A stretch of DNA of 64,000 nt from Shewanella indica (GTDB lineage: Bacteria; Pseudomonadota; Gammaproteobacteria; Enterobacterales; Shewanellaceae): positions 48,429 through 112,428 of the forward strand of contig NZ_NIJK01000026.1 in NCBI RefSeq assembly GCF_002836975.1. Reading direction: 5' to 3'. Made by a program: the position numbers and the translations under genes. Below are positions 12,435-21,707 of this stretch, piece after piece (position 1 is the stretch's first letter; every line of letters begins with the position of its first letter). The notes under the pieces are model-generated. The model was given only the letters and a program-made list of their open reading frames with translations. It made no database searches and had not been told where the DNA came from.

Positions 12435-12500
12435 ATGATTCTTCCACTGCAGCTTGAGCCTTTTGCCGGTCACAGGCTCAATGTCGGGGGGCGGTTATGA
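12435..12500 (+). CDS. Short leader ORF between the riboswitch and the ABC ATPase gene
   Basis: Twenty-one codons (begins MILPLQLEPF, ends GGRL) preceded by a strong GGGGGAG 7 bases upstream. Its TGA overlaps the ATG of the ABC ATPase gene (ATGA at 12497-12500), so ribosomes finishing it could reinitiate directly. The ATPase gene itself has a much less clear ribosome-binding site inside this ORF. It may be a coupling leader peptide that passes riboswitch control to the operon. No homologue is known to me. Confidence 0.5.
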   Translation: MILPLQLEPFAGHRLNVGGRL

Positions 12501-13438
12501 GCCTGGCACTCAAGGTGCAACAGCTTAGCTGGCTTCCCGGTGGTCACAGCGTATTGGCCGATGTGGGTTTTGAGCTGCCAAGTGGCAAGATGCTCGGGCT
12601 CATAGGCCCCAATGGTGCCGGTAAGTCGAGCCTGCTGCGCTGCCTCTATCGTTATATCCGCCCGGATAGCGGCCAGATCCAGCTGTTTGGTCAGGATATC
12701 CATAGCTTGTCTGCCAAAGCCTTCGCCAAAGAGGTGGCCGTGGTGCTGCAGGATACCCCGGCCCAGTTGGCACTGGATTTGACTCAATTGGTGGCCATGG
12801 GACTGACTCCCCACAAGGGGTTGTTTGATATGCCATCGGCGACCGACAAGGCCCAGGTGCAGGCGGCATTGGCGCAGGTCGGGTTGCAGTACAAGGCCGC
12901 AGAGCCTTTCGCGCAGCTTTCCGGCGGTGAGAAGCAAAGGGCCTTGATTGCCCGCGCCATAGTGCAGCGCCCCAAGCTTTTGATCCTGGACGAGCCCACT
13001 AATCATCTGGATATCCGCTATCAGATCCAGATCCTCGAGCTGGTGCGCAGCCTGGGGGTCACGGTGATCGCCTCGATTCACGATCTCAATCTGGCCTCGG
13101 CCCTGTGTGACGAACTCTTGCTGCTGGATAACGGCCGCCGTATTGCCCACGGCTCGCCCCAGAGCGTATTGACCGAAGACAGAATTGCCGGTGTCTTCGG
13201 TGTTTGCTGCCAGGTGGGGACGCATCCGCAGTTGGGACGGCCGCTGATCCACTACTTTTACGGCTATCAGTCGCCAGAGCCTGGTCACGGCAAGGCTGTA
13301 AGCTCGGCGGCGCTCGCCAGTGGCGAGGTTCAAGGCGCTGCGATAGTCGAGCCAATGGCAGGGCCTGCCTCGGCCGAAACCTGTGTTGCTCACAAGGAAA
13401 CTGACCGGCGCCCACGCTCGGTGGGAGGTGGCGCATGA
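12497..13438 (+). CDS. btuD: ABC transporter ATP-binding protein, cobalamin/iron-complex (FecE/BtuD) type
   Basis: A 313-residue ATPase with Walker A GPNGAGKSS near residue 36, signature LSGGEKQR, Walker B LLILDEPTNHLD, and the switch histidine in SIHDLNLASALCD. After about residue 255 there is a C-terminal extension with no recognised domain. With the FecCD-type permease downstream (4-base ATGA overlap) it forms the inner-membrane importer. Position directly behind a cobalamin riboswitch makes corrinoids the likely substrate. No periplasmic binding protein (BtuF) or BtuB is in the window, so they would act from elsewhere. The symbol rests on context. Confidence 0.85.
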   Translation: MSLALKVQQLSWLPGGHSVLADVGFELPSGKMLGLIGPNGAGKSSLLRCLYRYIRPDSGQIQLFGQDIHSLSAKAFAKEVAVVLQDTPAQLALDLTQLVAMGLTPHKGLFDMPSATDKAQVQAALAQVGLQYKAAEPFAQLSGGEKQRALIARAIVQRPKLLILDEPTNHLDIRYQIQILELVRSLGVTVIASIHDLNLASALCDELLLLDNGRRIAHGSPQSVLTEDRIAGVFGVCCQVGTHPQLGRPLIHYFYGYQSPEPGHGKAVSSAALASGEVQGAAIVEPMAGPASAETCVAHKETDRRPRSVGGGA

Positions 13439-14505
13439 ATGCTTCCGTGGCCGCAGCGGGGCGCTCGCTTATCGGCTGGTTTCTCAGGCCCTTGCCCAGA
13501 CTTTACTGGTGCTGGCTGCTGTTGCTGCTCGGCACTGTGTTGACACCCTTGGCCGCCGCCGGTTTTGGCGCCGCCGATATCAGCCTCTTCGATGTGGCAA
13601 GAGTGATTGGCAAACACCTGCTGGGCGTGGGTGAGCCTTCTGCCATCAGCGAGCGCATCGTCTGGGATCTGCGCCTGCCGCGTATCTTGCTGGCCTTTAT
13701 CGCCGGCAGCGGTCTGGCATTGTCGGGTTATGTATTGCAGGCGGTGACCCGCAACCCGTTGGCCGATCCTTACCTGTTCGGTATCAGCTCGGGCGCCAGC
13801 TTCGGCGCCGTGGTCTCGGTCGCCCTGGCGACCGGCCTTGGGCTGAGTTCGGCCATCTCCGGGGTATCGCTGCCGCTGGGAGCCTTTATCGGTGCCAGTT
13901 TGGCTGTGCTTATGGTACTGCTGCTCGCGGGCAGGAATATCGGCAACCAGATAGAGCGAATGTTGCTCTCCGGGGTCGCCATCTCCTTTATGTTCAGTGC
14001 CCTCACCAGCCTGATCTTGTATTTTTCCACCCCGCAGGCTACCACCTCCTTGCTGTTTTGGAGCCTGGGCAGTTTTGCCCGCGCCAGTTGGGATGGGCTT
14101 GGACTGCCCACTCTGGTGGTGCTGGCGGCCTTGCTGGTGATCCTGGCCTTCAAGCGCCAGGTACTGGCGATGCTTGCCGGTGATGAAACCGCCCACACTC
14201 TGGGAATAAGGGTGCAAAGGCTCAGGGTTTCCATGCTGCTGTTATGCTCGATTATTACCGCCACTCTGGTGGCCCACTGCGGCGGGATTGGTTTTGTGGG
14301 GCTGATGGTGCCTCATATTGTTAGGTTGTTGCTGCCGGGGCAGTACCCCATGGTGCTGACGGCACTGGCGGGCGGCCTGTTTATGGTTTGGGTCGATGTG
14401 CTGGCTCGCAGCATACTGCCCACCCAAGAGCTGCCGGTGGGGGTGATCACCTCGGCCATCGGCAGTCTGTTTTTCCTGATGGTGCTGCGTAAACGCGGCC
14501 AATAA
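13435..14505 (+). CDS. btuC: FecCD/BtuC-family ABC transporter permease
   Basis: A 356-residue polytopic membrane protein with about ten predicted transmembrane segments. Conserved FecCD features include [39 protein letters not shown] and [16 protein letters not shown]. It couples to the ATPase encoded immediately upstream with a 4-base overlap. The riboswitch upstream and cobT-S-U-Q-O downstream make vitamin B12 or cobinamide import the likely role, although iron-siderophore permeases share the fold. Confidence 0.85.
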   Translation: MNASVAAAGRSLIGWFLRPLPRLYWCWLLLLLGTVLTPLAAAGFGAADISLFDVARVIGKHLLGVGEPSAISERIVWDLRLPRILLAFIAGSGLALSGYVLQAVTRNPLADPYLFGISSGASFGAVVSVALATGLGLSSAISGVSLPLGAFIGASLAVLMVLLLAGRNIGNQIERMLLSGVAISFMFSALTSLILYFSTPQATTSLLFWSLGSFARASWDGLGLPTLVVLAALLVILAFKRQVLAMLAGDETAHTLGIRVQRLRVSMLLLCSIITATLVAHCGGIGFVGLMVPHIVRLLLPGQYPMVLTALAGGLFMVWVDVLARSILPTQELPVGVITSAIGSLFFLMVLRKRGQ

Positions 14506-14522
14506 CGATAAGAGAGGGAAGG

Positions 14523-15587
14523 ATGTACCAGGTAGCAGCAATCAATCACGCGCTGGATGACGCGATTCAGGCCCGCATAGACAACAAGACCAAACCCCTG
14601 GGCGCTTTGGGTGAGTTGGAGGCTTTGGCGCTGCAATTGGGGCGCATTCAGCTCGGTTCCGCTACTGATGAGTTGGTCATCCGCCGTCCCGTGATGCTGG
14701 TGTTTGCCGCCGACCATGGTATTGCCGCGGCCGGGGTGTCGATTGCCCCCAGCGAGGTGACCACCCAAATGGTGCTCAACTTTGTTGCCGGCGGCGCCGC
14801 CATCAATGTGTTTTGTCGCCAGACCGGCTTCGAGCTGGAGGTGATTGACTGCGGCATTCTCAGCCCCTTGGGGATCCCCGAGGTTACAGAGCAGCGTCTG
14901 GGCGCCGGTACCGGGCCTATCCACAAACGCGCCGCCATGACTCTGGGCGCTGTGCATCAAGGGTTTGCCATGGCGCGCACCTTGGTAAAACGCCATATCG
15001 ATGCCGGCAGCAACCTGCTGGCGCTGGGGGAGATGGGAATAGGCAACACCTCTTCTGCCGCCGCCGTGATGGCCGCCCTGACCGGCCTTCCTGTGAGTGA
15101 ATGTGTCGGCCGCGGCACCGGTATAGATGCCGCGACGCTTAAGCGCAAATGCCTGCTGATAGAGCAGGCACTGCTGCTGCACCACTGCGAGCTGACCGAG
15201 CCGCTCAGTATCCTCGCCTGCCTGGGTGGCTTTGAAATAGTGCAGATGACAGGAGCCATGTTGGCGGCGGCCGAATTTGGCGTGCCCGTGCTGGTGGACG
15301 GTTTTATCGCGTCGACAGCGGCGCTGGCGGCTGTGCGTTTGGCGCCGGGGGTGAGGGATTATCTTATTTTTGCCCATGAGTCTGAAGAGCGCGGCCACAA
15401 GTTGCTGCTCGAGGCCATGTCCGCCAAGCCTTTGCTGCGGCTTGGGCTCAGGTTGGGCGAAGGCTCGGGCGCGGCGCTGGCGCTGCCTTTGGTGCAGGCG
15501 GCGGCCAACTTCTACAACCAGATGGCCAGCTTTGGTGAAGCCGGGGTCGACAAGGTGGTAGAGCCGGCTACCCAAGAGGTGTTCTGA
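14523..15587 (+). CDS. cobT: Nicotinate-nucleotide--dimethylbenzimidazole phosphoribosyltransferase
   Basis: A 354-residue CobT. It makes alpha-ribazole 5'-phosphate from dimethylbenzimidazole and nicotinate mononucleotide, activating the lower ligand. Visible family motifs are [13 protein letters not shown], the glycine-rich [13 protein letters not shown], and AHESEERGH with the catalytic-region glutamates near the C-terminus. The length matches the family. GAGAGGGAAGG lies just upstream of the ATG. The stop overlaps the cobS start by one base. Confidence 0.95.
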   Translation: MYQVAAINHALDDAIQARIDNKTKPLGALGELEALALQLGRIQLGSATDELVIRRPVMLVFAADHGIAAAGVSIAPSEVTTQMVLNFVAGGAAINVFCRQTGFELEVIDCGILSPLGIPEVTEQRLGAGTGPIHKRAAMTLGAVHQGFAMARTLVKRHIDAGSNLLALGEMGIGNTSSAAAVMAALTGLPVSECVGRGTGIDAATLKRKCLLIEQALLLHHCELTEPLSILACLGGFEIVQMTGAMLAAAEFGVPVLVDGFIASTAALAAVRLAPGVRDYLIFAHESEERGHKLLLEAMSAKPLLRLGLRLGEGSGAALALPLVQAAANFYNQMASFGEAGVDKVVEPATQEVF

Positions 15588-16363
15588 TGGGATTCTGGCT
15601 CGGGCAGCTGCGGCTGTTTTTGATCGCAATAGGTTTTTTCACCCGTATTCCTGTGCCCAGCGCCCTGACGGTGGACAGCGACAGCCTCAACAAGGCCAGC
15701 CGCTACTTTGGCCTGGTGGGCGTGGTGGTGGGCTTGATCTCCGCCTTGGTGTTGTTGCTGGCCGCCGGCATATTGCCAAGCTCCATCGCCATAGTGCTGG
15801 CGATGATTAGCAGTGTGCTGGTTACCGGCGGTTTTCATGAAGATGGCCTGGCCGATACCGCCGATGGTTTCGGCGGCGGTTGGTGGGTTGAAGACAAACT
15901 GAAAATCATGAAAGACAGCCGCCTTGGCAGCTATGGCGCCTTGGCATTGGTGTTGGTGTTGTTGCTCAAGTACCAGTTACTGCTGGAGTTAGCACTTTAC
16001 GACATCAACCAGGCGGCGCTGGCCCTGGTATTGGCGCACTGTGTCAGCCGGGTGACGGCGGCCAGCATTATCTTCAGCGAAACCTATGTTCGCGACGAGG
16101 GCAAGAGCAAACCTTTGGCGCAGCAGCAGGGGCTCAATGAGTTGGGTATTTTGCTGCTGACTGGAATTGTGCTGACGGCACTGCTGTCCACCACGCTGCT
16201 GTTCTGGCTATTGCCGACCATGTTGCTGCTGCGTTGGGCCCTGGTATTCTGGTTCCGGCGCCAGATTGGCGGTTACACCGGCGATACCCTGGGAGCGGCG
16301 CAGCAGGTGAGTGAGCTGGCGGTTTATATGCTGTTGCTGGCATTGGGGGGCAGCCCTGCATGA
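15587..16363 (+). CDS. cobS: Adenosylcobinamide-GDP ribazoletransferase (cobalamin synthase)
   Basis: A 258-residue integral membrane enzyme joining adenosylcobinamide-GDP and alpha-ribazole (phosphate). It has FFTRIPVP at the N-terminus, the conserved acidic GGFHEDGLADTADGFGG and DSRLGSYG loops that bind metal, and several hydrophobic helices. It starts on TGATG with the cobT stop and overlaps cobU by 4 bases. Confidence 0.95.
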   Translation: MGFWLGQLRLFLIAIGFFTRIPVPSALTVDSDSLNKASRYFGLVGVVVGLISALVLLLAAGILPSSIAIVLAMISSVLVTGGFHEDGLADTADGFGGGWWVEDKLKIMKDSRLGSYGALALVLVLLLKYQLLLELALYDINQAALALVLAHCVSRVTAASIIFSETYVRDEGKSKPLAQQQGLNELGILLLTGIVLTALLSTTLLFWLLPTMLLLRWALVFWFRRQIGGYTGDTLGAAQQVSELAVYMLLLALGGSPA

Positions 16364-16956
16364 TCCATCTAATTCTGGGCGGTGCCCGCAGCGGCAAGAG
16401 TGGTTACGCCGAGCGGCAACTGGCCGACTTGTGCCCGGCCAATGTCCGCCCCTGGTATCTGGCAACGGCCGAGTCCGCCGATGAGGAGATGGCCCGGCGT
16501 ATCGCCCACCATCAAACTGCGCGCCAAGGCGGCAGCCTCGAATGGCAGTTGGCCGAGGTGCCGCTCGATTTGGCCAAGGCGCTTGTGCAGCGCTCAGGCT
16601 CTGGAGCGCCGGTATTGGTAGACTGCCTGACGCTTTGGCTCAGTAATCAGCTCTGCTTTGGTGCCGATATGGCTAGCGAACGCGCGGCCTTGCTGCGGGC
16701 GGTAGCCGAGTTTGACGGCGATCTGCTGTTGGTGAGCAACGAAGTCGGCTCCGGCATAGTGCCGCTTGGGGAGCTGAGTCGGCGTTTTGTCGATGAGGCT
16801 GGTTGGCTCAATCAGGCGCTTGCCGCCAAGGCCGATAGAGTCACTCTGGTTGTCGCCGGTTTACCTCTGGCGTTAAAGCCTGTGAGCTCTGATAGCAGTG
16901 GCTCCCTAGGCTTGAGTGCTTCGGGTACAAGCCCGGATCCGCGGGGCAAGGCATGA
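16360..16956 (+). CDS. cobU: Adenosylcobinamide kinase / adenosylcobinamide-phosphate guanylyltransferase
   Basis: A 198-residue bifunctional enzyme that phosphorylates adenosylcobinamide and adds GMP. The P-loop GGARSGKS is at residues 7-14. RIAHHQTAR contains the residues for the guanylylated histidine region, followed by [11 protein letters not shown] and [12 protein letters not shown]. The last 25 or so residues are a low-complexity Ser/Gly tail beyond the normal end. It overlaps both cobS and cobQ by 4 bases, so translation is coupled. Confidence 0.95.
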   Translation: MIHLILGGARSGKSGYAERQLADLCPANVRPWYLATAESADEEMARRIAHHQTARQGGSLEWQLAEVPLDLAKALVQRSGSGAPVLVDCLTLWLSNQLCFGADMASERAALLRAVAEFDGDLLLVSNEVGSGIVPLGELSRRFVDEAGWLNQALAAKADRVTLVVAGLPLALKPVSSDSSGSLGLSASGTSPDPRGKA

Positions 16957-18680
16957 GTAACCCAGTACCCCATAATGGCGCAGAACTTAAAGCTGAATTG
17001 TCGGCTCTGGCCCGGCCTGGCCGCAGCCTTATGGTGCAGGGCACCACTTCGGATGCCGGTAAGAGCACCTTGGTAGCCGGACTCTGCCGGGTGTTTCATC
17101 GTCATGGTCAGCGAGTGGCCCCCTTCAAGCCGCAAAATATGGCACTCAACAGCGCCGTCACCCGGGATGGCGGTGAAATTGGCCGGGCCCAGGCGCTGCA
17201 GGCGGTGGCCGCCGGTCTTGAGCCGAGAATCGACTTCAACCCGGTATTGCTGAAACCCAGCTCAGATACCAAGGCGCAGGTGATAATTCAGGGCAAGGCG
17301 CTGACCAGCCTGGAAGCCGCCGCCTTTTTCGGCCCCGAGAGTCGTGACTATAAAGCCGCTGCCATGCAGGCGGTGTTGGCATCCTGGCACAGGTTGCAGC
17401 AGGAGTTTGACTGGCTGCTGGTAGAAGGCGCCGGTAGCCCGGCTGAAATCAATTTGCGCCAGGGCGATATTGCCAATATGGGCTTTGCCGAAGCGGTGGA
17501 CTGCCCGGTGATCCTCATCGCCGATATTGACAAGGGCGGAGTATTTGCCCACCTGGTAGGTACCTTGGCCCTGCTGTCCGAGAGTGAGCAGGCTAGGGTA
17601 AAAGGCTTTGTGATCAATCGTTTTCGCGGTGATATCTCATTGTTGCAGTCCGGGCTGGATTGGCTCGAGGCTCACACCGGCAAGCCGGTATTGGGCGTAT
17701 TGCCCTACCTCGATGCCCTGCATCTGGACGCCGAAGATGCACTGGTGCAGCCCACTACTCAGTCTCAGGTTGCTACCGAGCAGCCGGCAACAGCTCAATC
17801 AGCACGAGCTCAATCTGAAACAGCTCAATCTGAAGCAACTCAATCTGATAGAACTGGGACGCGACTGCGAGTCGGCGTCTTGGTGTACCCCAGGATCAGC
17901 AACCATACCGACTTTGACCCGCTGCGGCTGCATCCGGATATCGAGTTTTGTTATATAGGGCCGACCCATCAGGGTGAACTTCCAGGGCTGGATCTCCTGC
18001 TGTTGCCCGGCAGCAAGAATGTGCGCGCCGACCTGGCTTTTATCCGCCAACAGGGCTGGGATAAGGGCATAGCCCGCCATCTGCGCTATGGCGGCAAGCT
18101 TATCGGTATCTGCGGCGGCTTTCAGATGCTGGGGCAGAACATTGCCGACCCCTTGGGGCTGGAAGACTTGCCCGGTACCAGCCAAGGGCTGGGCTACCTG
18201 CCGCTCACTACCGAGCTGCAAGTCGAAAAACAGCTGCTCAATGTCAGCGGTACCCTGAGGCTTGGGCAATCATCGGCGTCAGTCTCCGGCTATGAGATCC
18301 ACTGCGGAGCGTCGCGGATCCCGGACAGATGCATGCAGCCATTGTTGCTTAATGAGCGAGGCAGTGACGCCAACCGCGTCAGCGCCACTGAGCCTGCAAA
18401 AACCACAGTACCTACACAAATCGCAGCAGTCCGCAGCGAAGGCCTGCTGTCGGAGGATAATCAAATTCTCGGCAGTTATTTGCATGGTCTGTTTGACAGC
18501 CCAGAGGCCTGTGAGCTGCTGCTCGCCTGGGCCGGGATGACGGCGCCACAGGGCCATGCCGTGGATATCAATCAGCAGCGCCAGCAACAGCTGGATCGTT
18601 TGGCCGATGTGCTGGAGCAACATCTGGATTTCAATAAAATAATCAACATATTCAAAGAGGAAGACCCGGGTGACCGATAA
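16953..18680 (+). CDS. cobQ: Cobyric acid synthase (glutamine-hydrolysing)
   Basis: It amidates adenosylcobyrinic a,c-diamide at four positions using glutamine and ATP. The N-terminal P-loop ([13 protein letters not shown], from residue 26) and dethiobiotin-synthetase-like domain are followed by a glutaminase domain with LLLPGSKNV and the nucleophile cysteine in [10 protein letters not shown]. At 575 residues it is longer than the usual 480-510. The extra length is two Gln/Ser/Ala-rich insertions, one from a 15-bp tandem repeat at 17790-17849 lying between the domains, one near residue 470 in the glutaminase domain. Its stop falls 11 bases inside cobO. Confidence 0.95.
   Translation: MSNPVPHNGAELKAELSALARPGRSLMVQGTTSDAGKSTLVAGLCRVFHRHGQRVAPFKPQNMALNSAVTRDGGEIGRAQALQAVAAGLEPRIDFNPVLLKPSSDTKAQVIIQGKALTSLEAAAFFGPESRDYKAAAMQAVLASWHRLQQEFDWLLVEGAGSPAEINLRQGDIANMGFAEAVDCPVILIADIDKGGVFAHLVGTLALLSESEQARVKGFVINRFRGDISLLQSGLDWLEAHTGKPVLGVLPYLDALHLDAEDALVQPTTQSQVATEQPATAQSARAQSETAQSEATQSDRTGTRLRVGVLVYPRISNHTDFDPLRLHPDIEFCYIGPTHQGELPGLDLLLLPGSKNVRADLAFIRQQGWDKGIARHLRYGGKLIGICGGFQMLGQNIADPLGLEDLPGTSQGLGYLPLTTELQVEKQLLNVSGTLRLGQSSASVSGYEIHCGASRIPDRCMQPLLLNERGSDANRVSATEPAKTTVPTQIAAVRSEGLLSEDNQILGSYLHGLFDSPEACELLLAWAGMTAPQGHAVDINQQRQQQLDRLADVLEQHLDFNKIINIFKEEDPGDR
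17790..17849 (+). repeat. Four tandem 15-bp repeats inside cobQ
   Basis: Four imperfect copies of a 15-mer with core GCTCAATCTGAA keep the reading frame and encode a degenerate pentapeptide ([20 protein letters not shown]) in the linker between the CobQ domains. Copy-number change would alter linker length without frameshift. Confidence 0.85.
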
Positions 18681-19284
18681 TAATCAAACCGATATCAAGG
18701 CAGAGCGTCATAAACAGCGGCAGCAGAAAGTAAAAGCGGCGGTGGATGCCAAAATCGCGGCCGCCACCGAAGAGAAGGGCATACTCCTGGTCGTGACAGG
18801 TAACGGCAAGGGCAAGTCCACCTCCGGCTTTGGCACTCTGGCCCGCGCGGTCGGTCATGGCAAGCAGGGCGCCGTGGTGCAGTTTATCAAGGGCACCTGG
18901 GAGTGCGGTGAGCGAAAGCTACTGGAAGGTGCCGGGGTCAAGTTCGAAGTCATGGGCACAGGCTTTACCTGGGACACCCAGGACAAAGCCAAGGATATCG
19001 CCGCCGCCGAAAAGGCCTGGGCGGCCGCCGAAAAATGGCTTCAGGATGCCAGCATAGACATACTGCTGCTCGATGAACTCACCTATATGGTCAGCTACCA
19101 CTATCTGGATCTGCAGCGAGTGATAGATGCGTTGCAAAATCGCCCCCCCATGCAGCATGTGATCATCACCGGCCGCAACTGCCACAGGCAACTGATTGAA
19201 TTGGCAGATACTGTCAGTGAGGTGAATAGCGTGAAGCATGCGTTTGAGGCGGGGGTTAAAGCGCAGCCTGGTTTCGACTACTGA
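18670..19284 (+). CDS. cobO: Cob(I)yrinic acid a,c-diamide adenosyltransferase (CobA/CobO type)
   Basis: A 204-residue ATP:corrinoid adenosyltransferase that installs the 5'-deoxyadenosyl ligand. The P-loop [12 protein letters not shown] is near residues 44-55, with [23 protein letters not shown] and [21 protein letters not shown] further on, all typical of the family. The start is GTG at 18670, with AGAGGAAG about 6 bases upstream; it overlaps the end of cobQ by 11 bases. It is the last gene of the riboswitch-led operon. Confidence 0.95.
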   Translation: MTDNNQTDIKAERHKQRQQKVKAAVDAKIAAATEEKGILLVVTGNGKGKSTSGFGTLARAVGHGKQGAVVQFIKGTWECGERKLLEGAGVKFEVMGTGFTWDTQDKAKDIAAAEKAWAAAEKWLQDASIDILLLDELTYMVSYHYLDLQRVIDALQNRPPMQHVIITGRNCHRQLIELADTVSEVNSVKHAFEAGVKAQPGFDY

Positions 19285-20216
19285 ATCTGCAGCCTGTTCT
19301 TCGAGGCTGACGGTATTGCCAGCGTAGCTTCATCCCATCACCTAGGATAACTAGGCTCAGGGACTGAAGCGACTCGGCGGCTTTGTCAGCCCTCGATCAG
19401 ACTGCAGTGTTTTACTTTTTGTTTGCGACCGTGGCGTTATTGTCTGCGTCGGCTCACCCAATCACATACTCATTGTATGCTCATGGGCCGAGCCTCCTTG
19501 ACGGCTTAGCCACAGCCGCAAACAGTTTGAAATAGGTGCATTGGTTTAGGGGCTGAAGTGACTAGTCGGCTTTGTCAGCCCTCGATCAGACTGCAGTGTT
19601 TTACTTTTTGTTTGCGACCGTGGCGTTATTGTCTGCGTCGGCTCCCCCAATCACATACTCATTGTATGCTCATGGGCTGAGCTTCCTTGACGGCTTAGCC
19701 ACAGCCGCAAACAGTTTGAAATAGGTGCATTTGCTCAGGAACTAAAGCTACTCGGCGGTTTTTGTTGCCATCTTTGGTGCGATTGGATGAGTGATTTCAC
19801 TCAGGCACAGATTGAATAATTGACCAAAAGATAGCAAATTTATCGCTTGCCTAATGTTGCTGATCTCTGACAAGATACTGATACAGAAAGATAAAATTTA
19901 GTTTAGGGGAAGAGGCAGAACACTTAATCCCCCTGCGGTAGCCACGCCGCTTGTCTATTAAAGTTTTGACAAAATGCCTGGCAATTTGAAGATAAGTTTG
20001 CGCATTATTTCTGTAATGCCACATAAAATAGATTTAAATTCAAAAAGATATAAAACACTGTTGGTAGATAATCGGTTTGAAAACCGCGCATACGCGTTTA
20101 GCTGTAAGGGATATTAGGACTGAAACCTATTTTAATTAATTGATACAAATACATAACGATGCGTGTTTTCAATCCTCAGAGGACTAAAATGCGCATGCGC
20201 ACTATACAGCTGTTAA
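19285..20216. other. Non-coding stretch after cobO containing tandem hairpin repeats
   Basis: 932 bases with no credible gene. The first half holds two tandem 189-bp units with a long imperfect hairpin. The second half is AT-rich and carries a hairpin at about 20161-20200 and a perfect 12-bp palindrome TGCGCATGCGCA at 20190-20201, just before the FRG-domain gene. Confidence 0.7.
19354..19758. repeat. Two tandem 189-bp repeats, each with a 105-nt imperfect hairpin
   Basis: Unit 1 is 19381-19569 and unit 2 is 19570-19758, nearly identical; 19354-19380 is an extra partial leading copy. Within each unit TGTTTGCGACCGTGGC (19420, 19609) is complementary at 14 of 16 positions to GCCACAGCCGCAAACA (19509, 19698). 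Nested inside is CATAC-TCATT-GTATG flanked by GGCTC and GAGCC arms. No ORF is conserved, so this is a structural repeat, not a gene. Confidence 0.9.
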
Positions 20217-21158
20217 ATGAATTTGGTAGAGGCAGTACACAAATTGAATGAATCAAAATTAGGCAGTTTACGTACACTGCTAACAGTTATTGAAGATCTA
20301 CATGACCCTGAATATGTCATATTTTATCGGGGGCATGGTGATAAAGTTTATAGCTTGACTCCTTCGATATATAGAAAGGACGAGTGGATAAATAATGAAC
20401 ACAAAATGATTCAAGAATTGTTGATCCGTTGCCCTAAAGATTTCGATGGCAAGCAATCTAGTTTTGAAAAATTAGTTAAAATGCAACATTATGATCTGCC
20501 TACTCGATTACTCGATATAACTGAAAATCCGCTAGTAGCGTTATACTTTGCATGCTCATCGCAAATGGATGGCGATAAAGATGGAGAACTCATATTTTTT
20601 AAAATACCTAAAAAGGATATTAAGTACTTTGATAGCGATACGGTAAGTGTTGTGTCTAACATTGCATGGCTTAAAAGTAATTTCTCTCTGCCTCATAGGT
20701 TTAGTGCCGATAGCAAGTCATTCCATAATGAAGAAAATGAGCATGCTGATGTGCTAATGCATTGCATAAGACAAGAAAAGCCTCATTTTAGAGAACGAGT
20801 AAACCCTAAACATATTCAGAGTGTTGTTTGCGTTAAACCTAAACTAGATAACCAACGGATAATCAGACAAGACGGTGCATTCTTGTTGTTTGGTATTGGT
20901 GAAGAAAAAAGTGTTTCTGCCTCTGTCAAGCCTGAATGGGTCCTACGACCAAGTGGCAACCGATATATAATTAAGGCAAAAGATAAACCAGAAATTAACA
21001 AACAGTTGGCTAGTCTTGGGATATCTAAAGCAAAACTTTTCCCTGAAATTGACATGGTTTCTCAGTTTATAAAAGATGACCTTGGCTTAAAGAACGAGAA
21101 TTATGCAGATGAGGCTCCTTTAATTCTTGGTAAGCCTAAGTTGTCAGATTGGTTGTAG
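20217..21158 (+). CDS. FRG-domain-containing protein
   Basis: A 313-residue protein with the FRG domain: YRG near residue 38 (VIFYRGHGDKVYSLTPSIYR) and the hallmark QHYDLPTRLLDITENPLVAL near residues 89-108, followed by YFAC. The C-terminal half has no further recognised domain. FRG proteins are common in mobile and defence-rich regions, but their biochemical role is not settled. Base composition is far more AT-rich than the neighbours. The ATG has no Shine-Dalgarno; it overlaps GTTAAAT at 20212, and ATTTAACAAACG follows 6 bases after the stop, which resembles integron gene-cassette ends. Confidence 0.8.
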   Translation: MNLVEAVHKLNESKLGSLRTLLTVIEDLHDPEYVIFYRGHGDKVYSLTPSIYRKDEWINNEHKMIQELLIRCPKDFDGKQSSFEKLVKMQHYDLPTRLLDITENPLVALYFACSSQMDGDKDGELIFFKIPKKDIKYFDSDTVSVVSNIAWLKSNFSLPHRFSADSKSFHNEENEHADVLMHCIRQEKPHFRERVNPKHIQSVVCVKPKLDNQRIIRQDGAFLLFGIGEEKSVSASVKPEWVLRPSGNRYIIKAKDKPEINKQLASLGISKAKLFPEIDMVSQFIKDDLGLKNENYADEAPLILGKPKLSDWL

Positions 21159-21160
21159 AA

Positions 21161-21195
21161 ATTAATTTAACAAACGAGTATAGCGTCAATCCTTT
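21161..21195 (+). other. Possible attC 5' half-site after the FRG gene
   Basis: ATTTAAC at 21165-21171 fits the integron core-site pattern RYYYAAC and continues as AAACGAG, resembling the 5' end of Vibrio/Shewanella-type attC sites. No convincing 3' half (GTTRRRY) follows, because an IS110-family fragment begins at once. Pattern match only. Confidence 0.35.
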
Positions 21196-21327
21196 ATTTT
21201 TGGCGATGTTCTGGTCTCACATGATGCCATCTCGAAGCATAGAGTTTAGGATGACCACCATCTTGCGAACGCAAGCAATAATCGCCACTTTCTTTGGTTT
21301 TTCAGCTTGCATTTTCTTTTCCAATTT
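21180..21327 (-). pseudogene. IS110-family transposase, C-terminal remnant
   Basis: On the minus strand the translation reads KPKKVAIIACVRKM then VVILNSMLRDGIM, which matches the conserved C-terminal end of IS110/IS1111 transposases (KVALVA-x-MRKLL-x-ILN). A TGA at 21217-21219 stands where the family usually has tryptophan, and a TAA interrupts the frame just upstream of the fragment. Only about 50 codons survive, so this is a dead insertion-sequence relic. Confidence 0.7.
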
Positions 21328-21707
21328 TTATTTTGTGTTCTGAGGGCTTTAAGAATATCGATGACTTACTCAATGTTGTAGCAGAACAAGAATCTAATTC
21401 TTGTTCTGAGTGCGGAAAGGAATCCAAGCTTCATTTGACTAACTCTGATGGCCTGGAAAACAAACTTCATTTTATGGGAAAAATAGAACCAATAACTTTT
21501 CTTGGTTATCAGACTTACACTAAAAATGGTAGTAATCCATTTTCAGATATGGCTCCTGTGAGTTTATCGCATTACCCTTACAACGGTGGTGATGTATATC
21601 GTTGTGATTCGTGTATGGCTACATTTGTCATATATTTAGAAACTGGTGGGCATGCTGCAAGATACCAAGCAAGGTGGATTAGGCGTGATCTTAACTTTTT
21701 ACCCTAA
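21294..21707 (+). CDS. Hypothetical protein with two CxxC motifs, 5' end uncertain
   Basis: The open frame begins at a TTG (21294) and runs across the IS110 fragment. The believable part starts near 21345 (GFKNIDDLLNVVAEQ). Two pairs of cysteines (CSECG near residue 37 and CDSC near residue 104) suggest a zinc site, and the segment RCDSCMATFVIYLETGGH is followed by an Arg-rich end. There is no ATG or ribosome-binding site ahead of the credible region, so the N-terminus was probably lost to the insertion. Function not recognised; AT-rich like the FRG gene. CCTAACAAG directly after it again resembles an attC half-site. Confidence 0.5.
   Translation: MVFQLAFSFPIFILCSEGFKNIDDLLNVVAEQESNSCSECGKESKLHLTNSDGLENKLHFMGKIEPITFLGYQTYTKNGSNPFSDMAPVSLSHYPYNGGDVYRCDSCMATFVIYLETGGHAARYQARWIRRDLNFLP

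Noticed and set aside
14313..15629. A 438-codon minus-strand frame opposite the permease and cobT genes
   Set aside because: It spans two real genes of a coupled operon and has a basic, low-information translation.
19354..19758. CRISPR array
   Set aside because: Only two 189-bp units in direct tandem, with no short repeats separated by unique spacers and no cas genes.
20152..20218. A complete attC site upstream of the FRG gene
   Set aside because: The 3' core GTTAAAT is good and an internal hairpin exists, but the 5' core (ACATAAC) breaks the pattern and the outer arms pair poorly; kept only as a weak hint.
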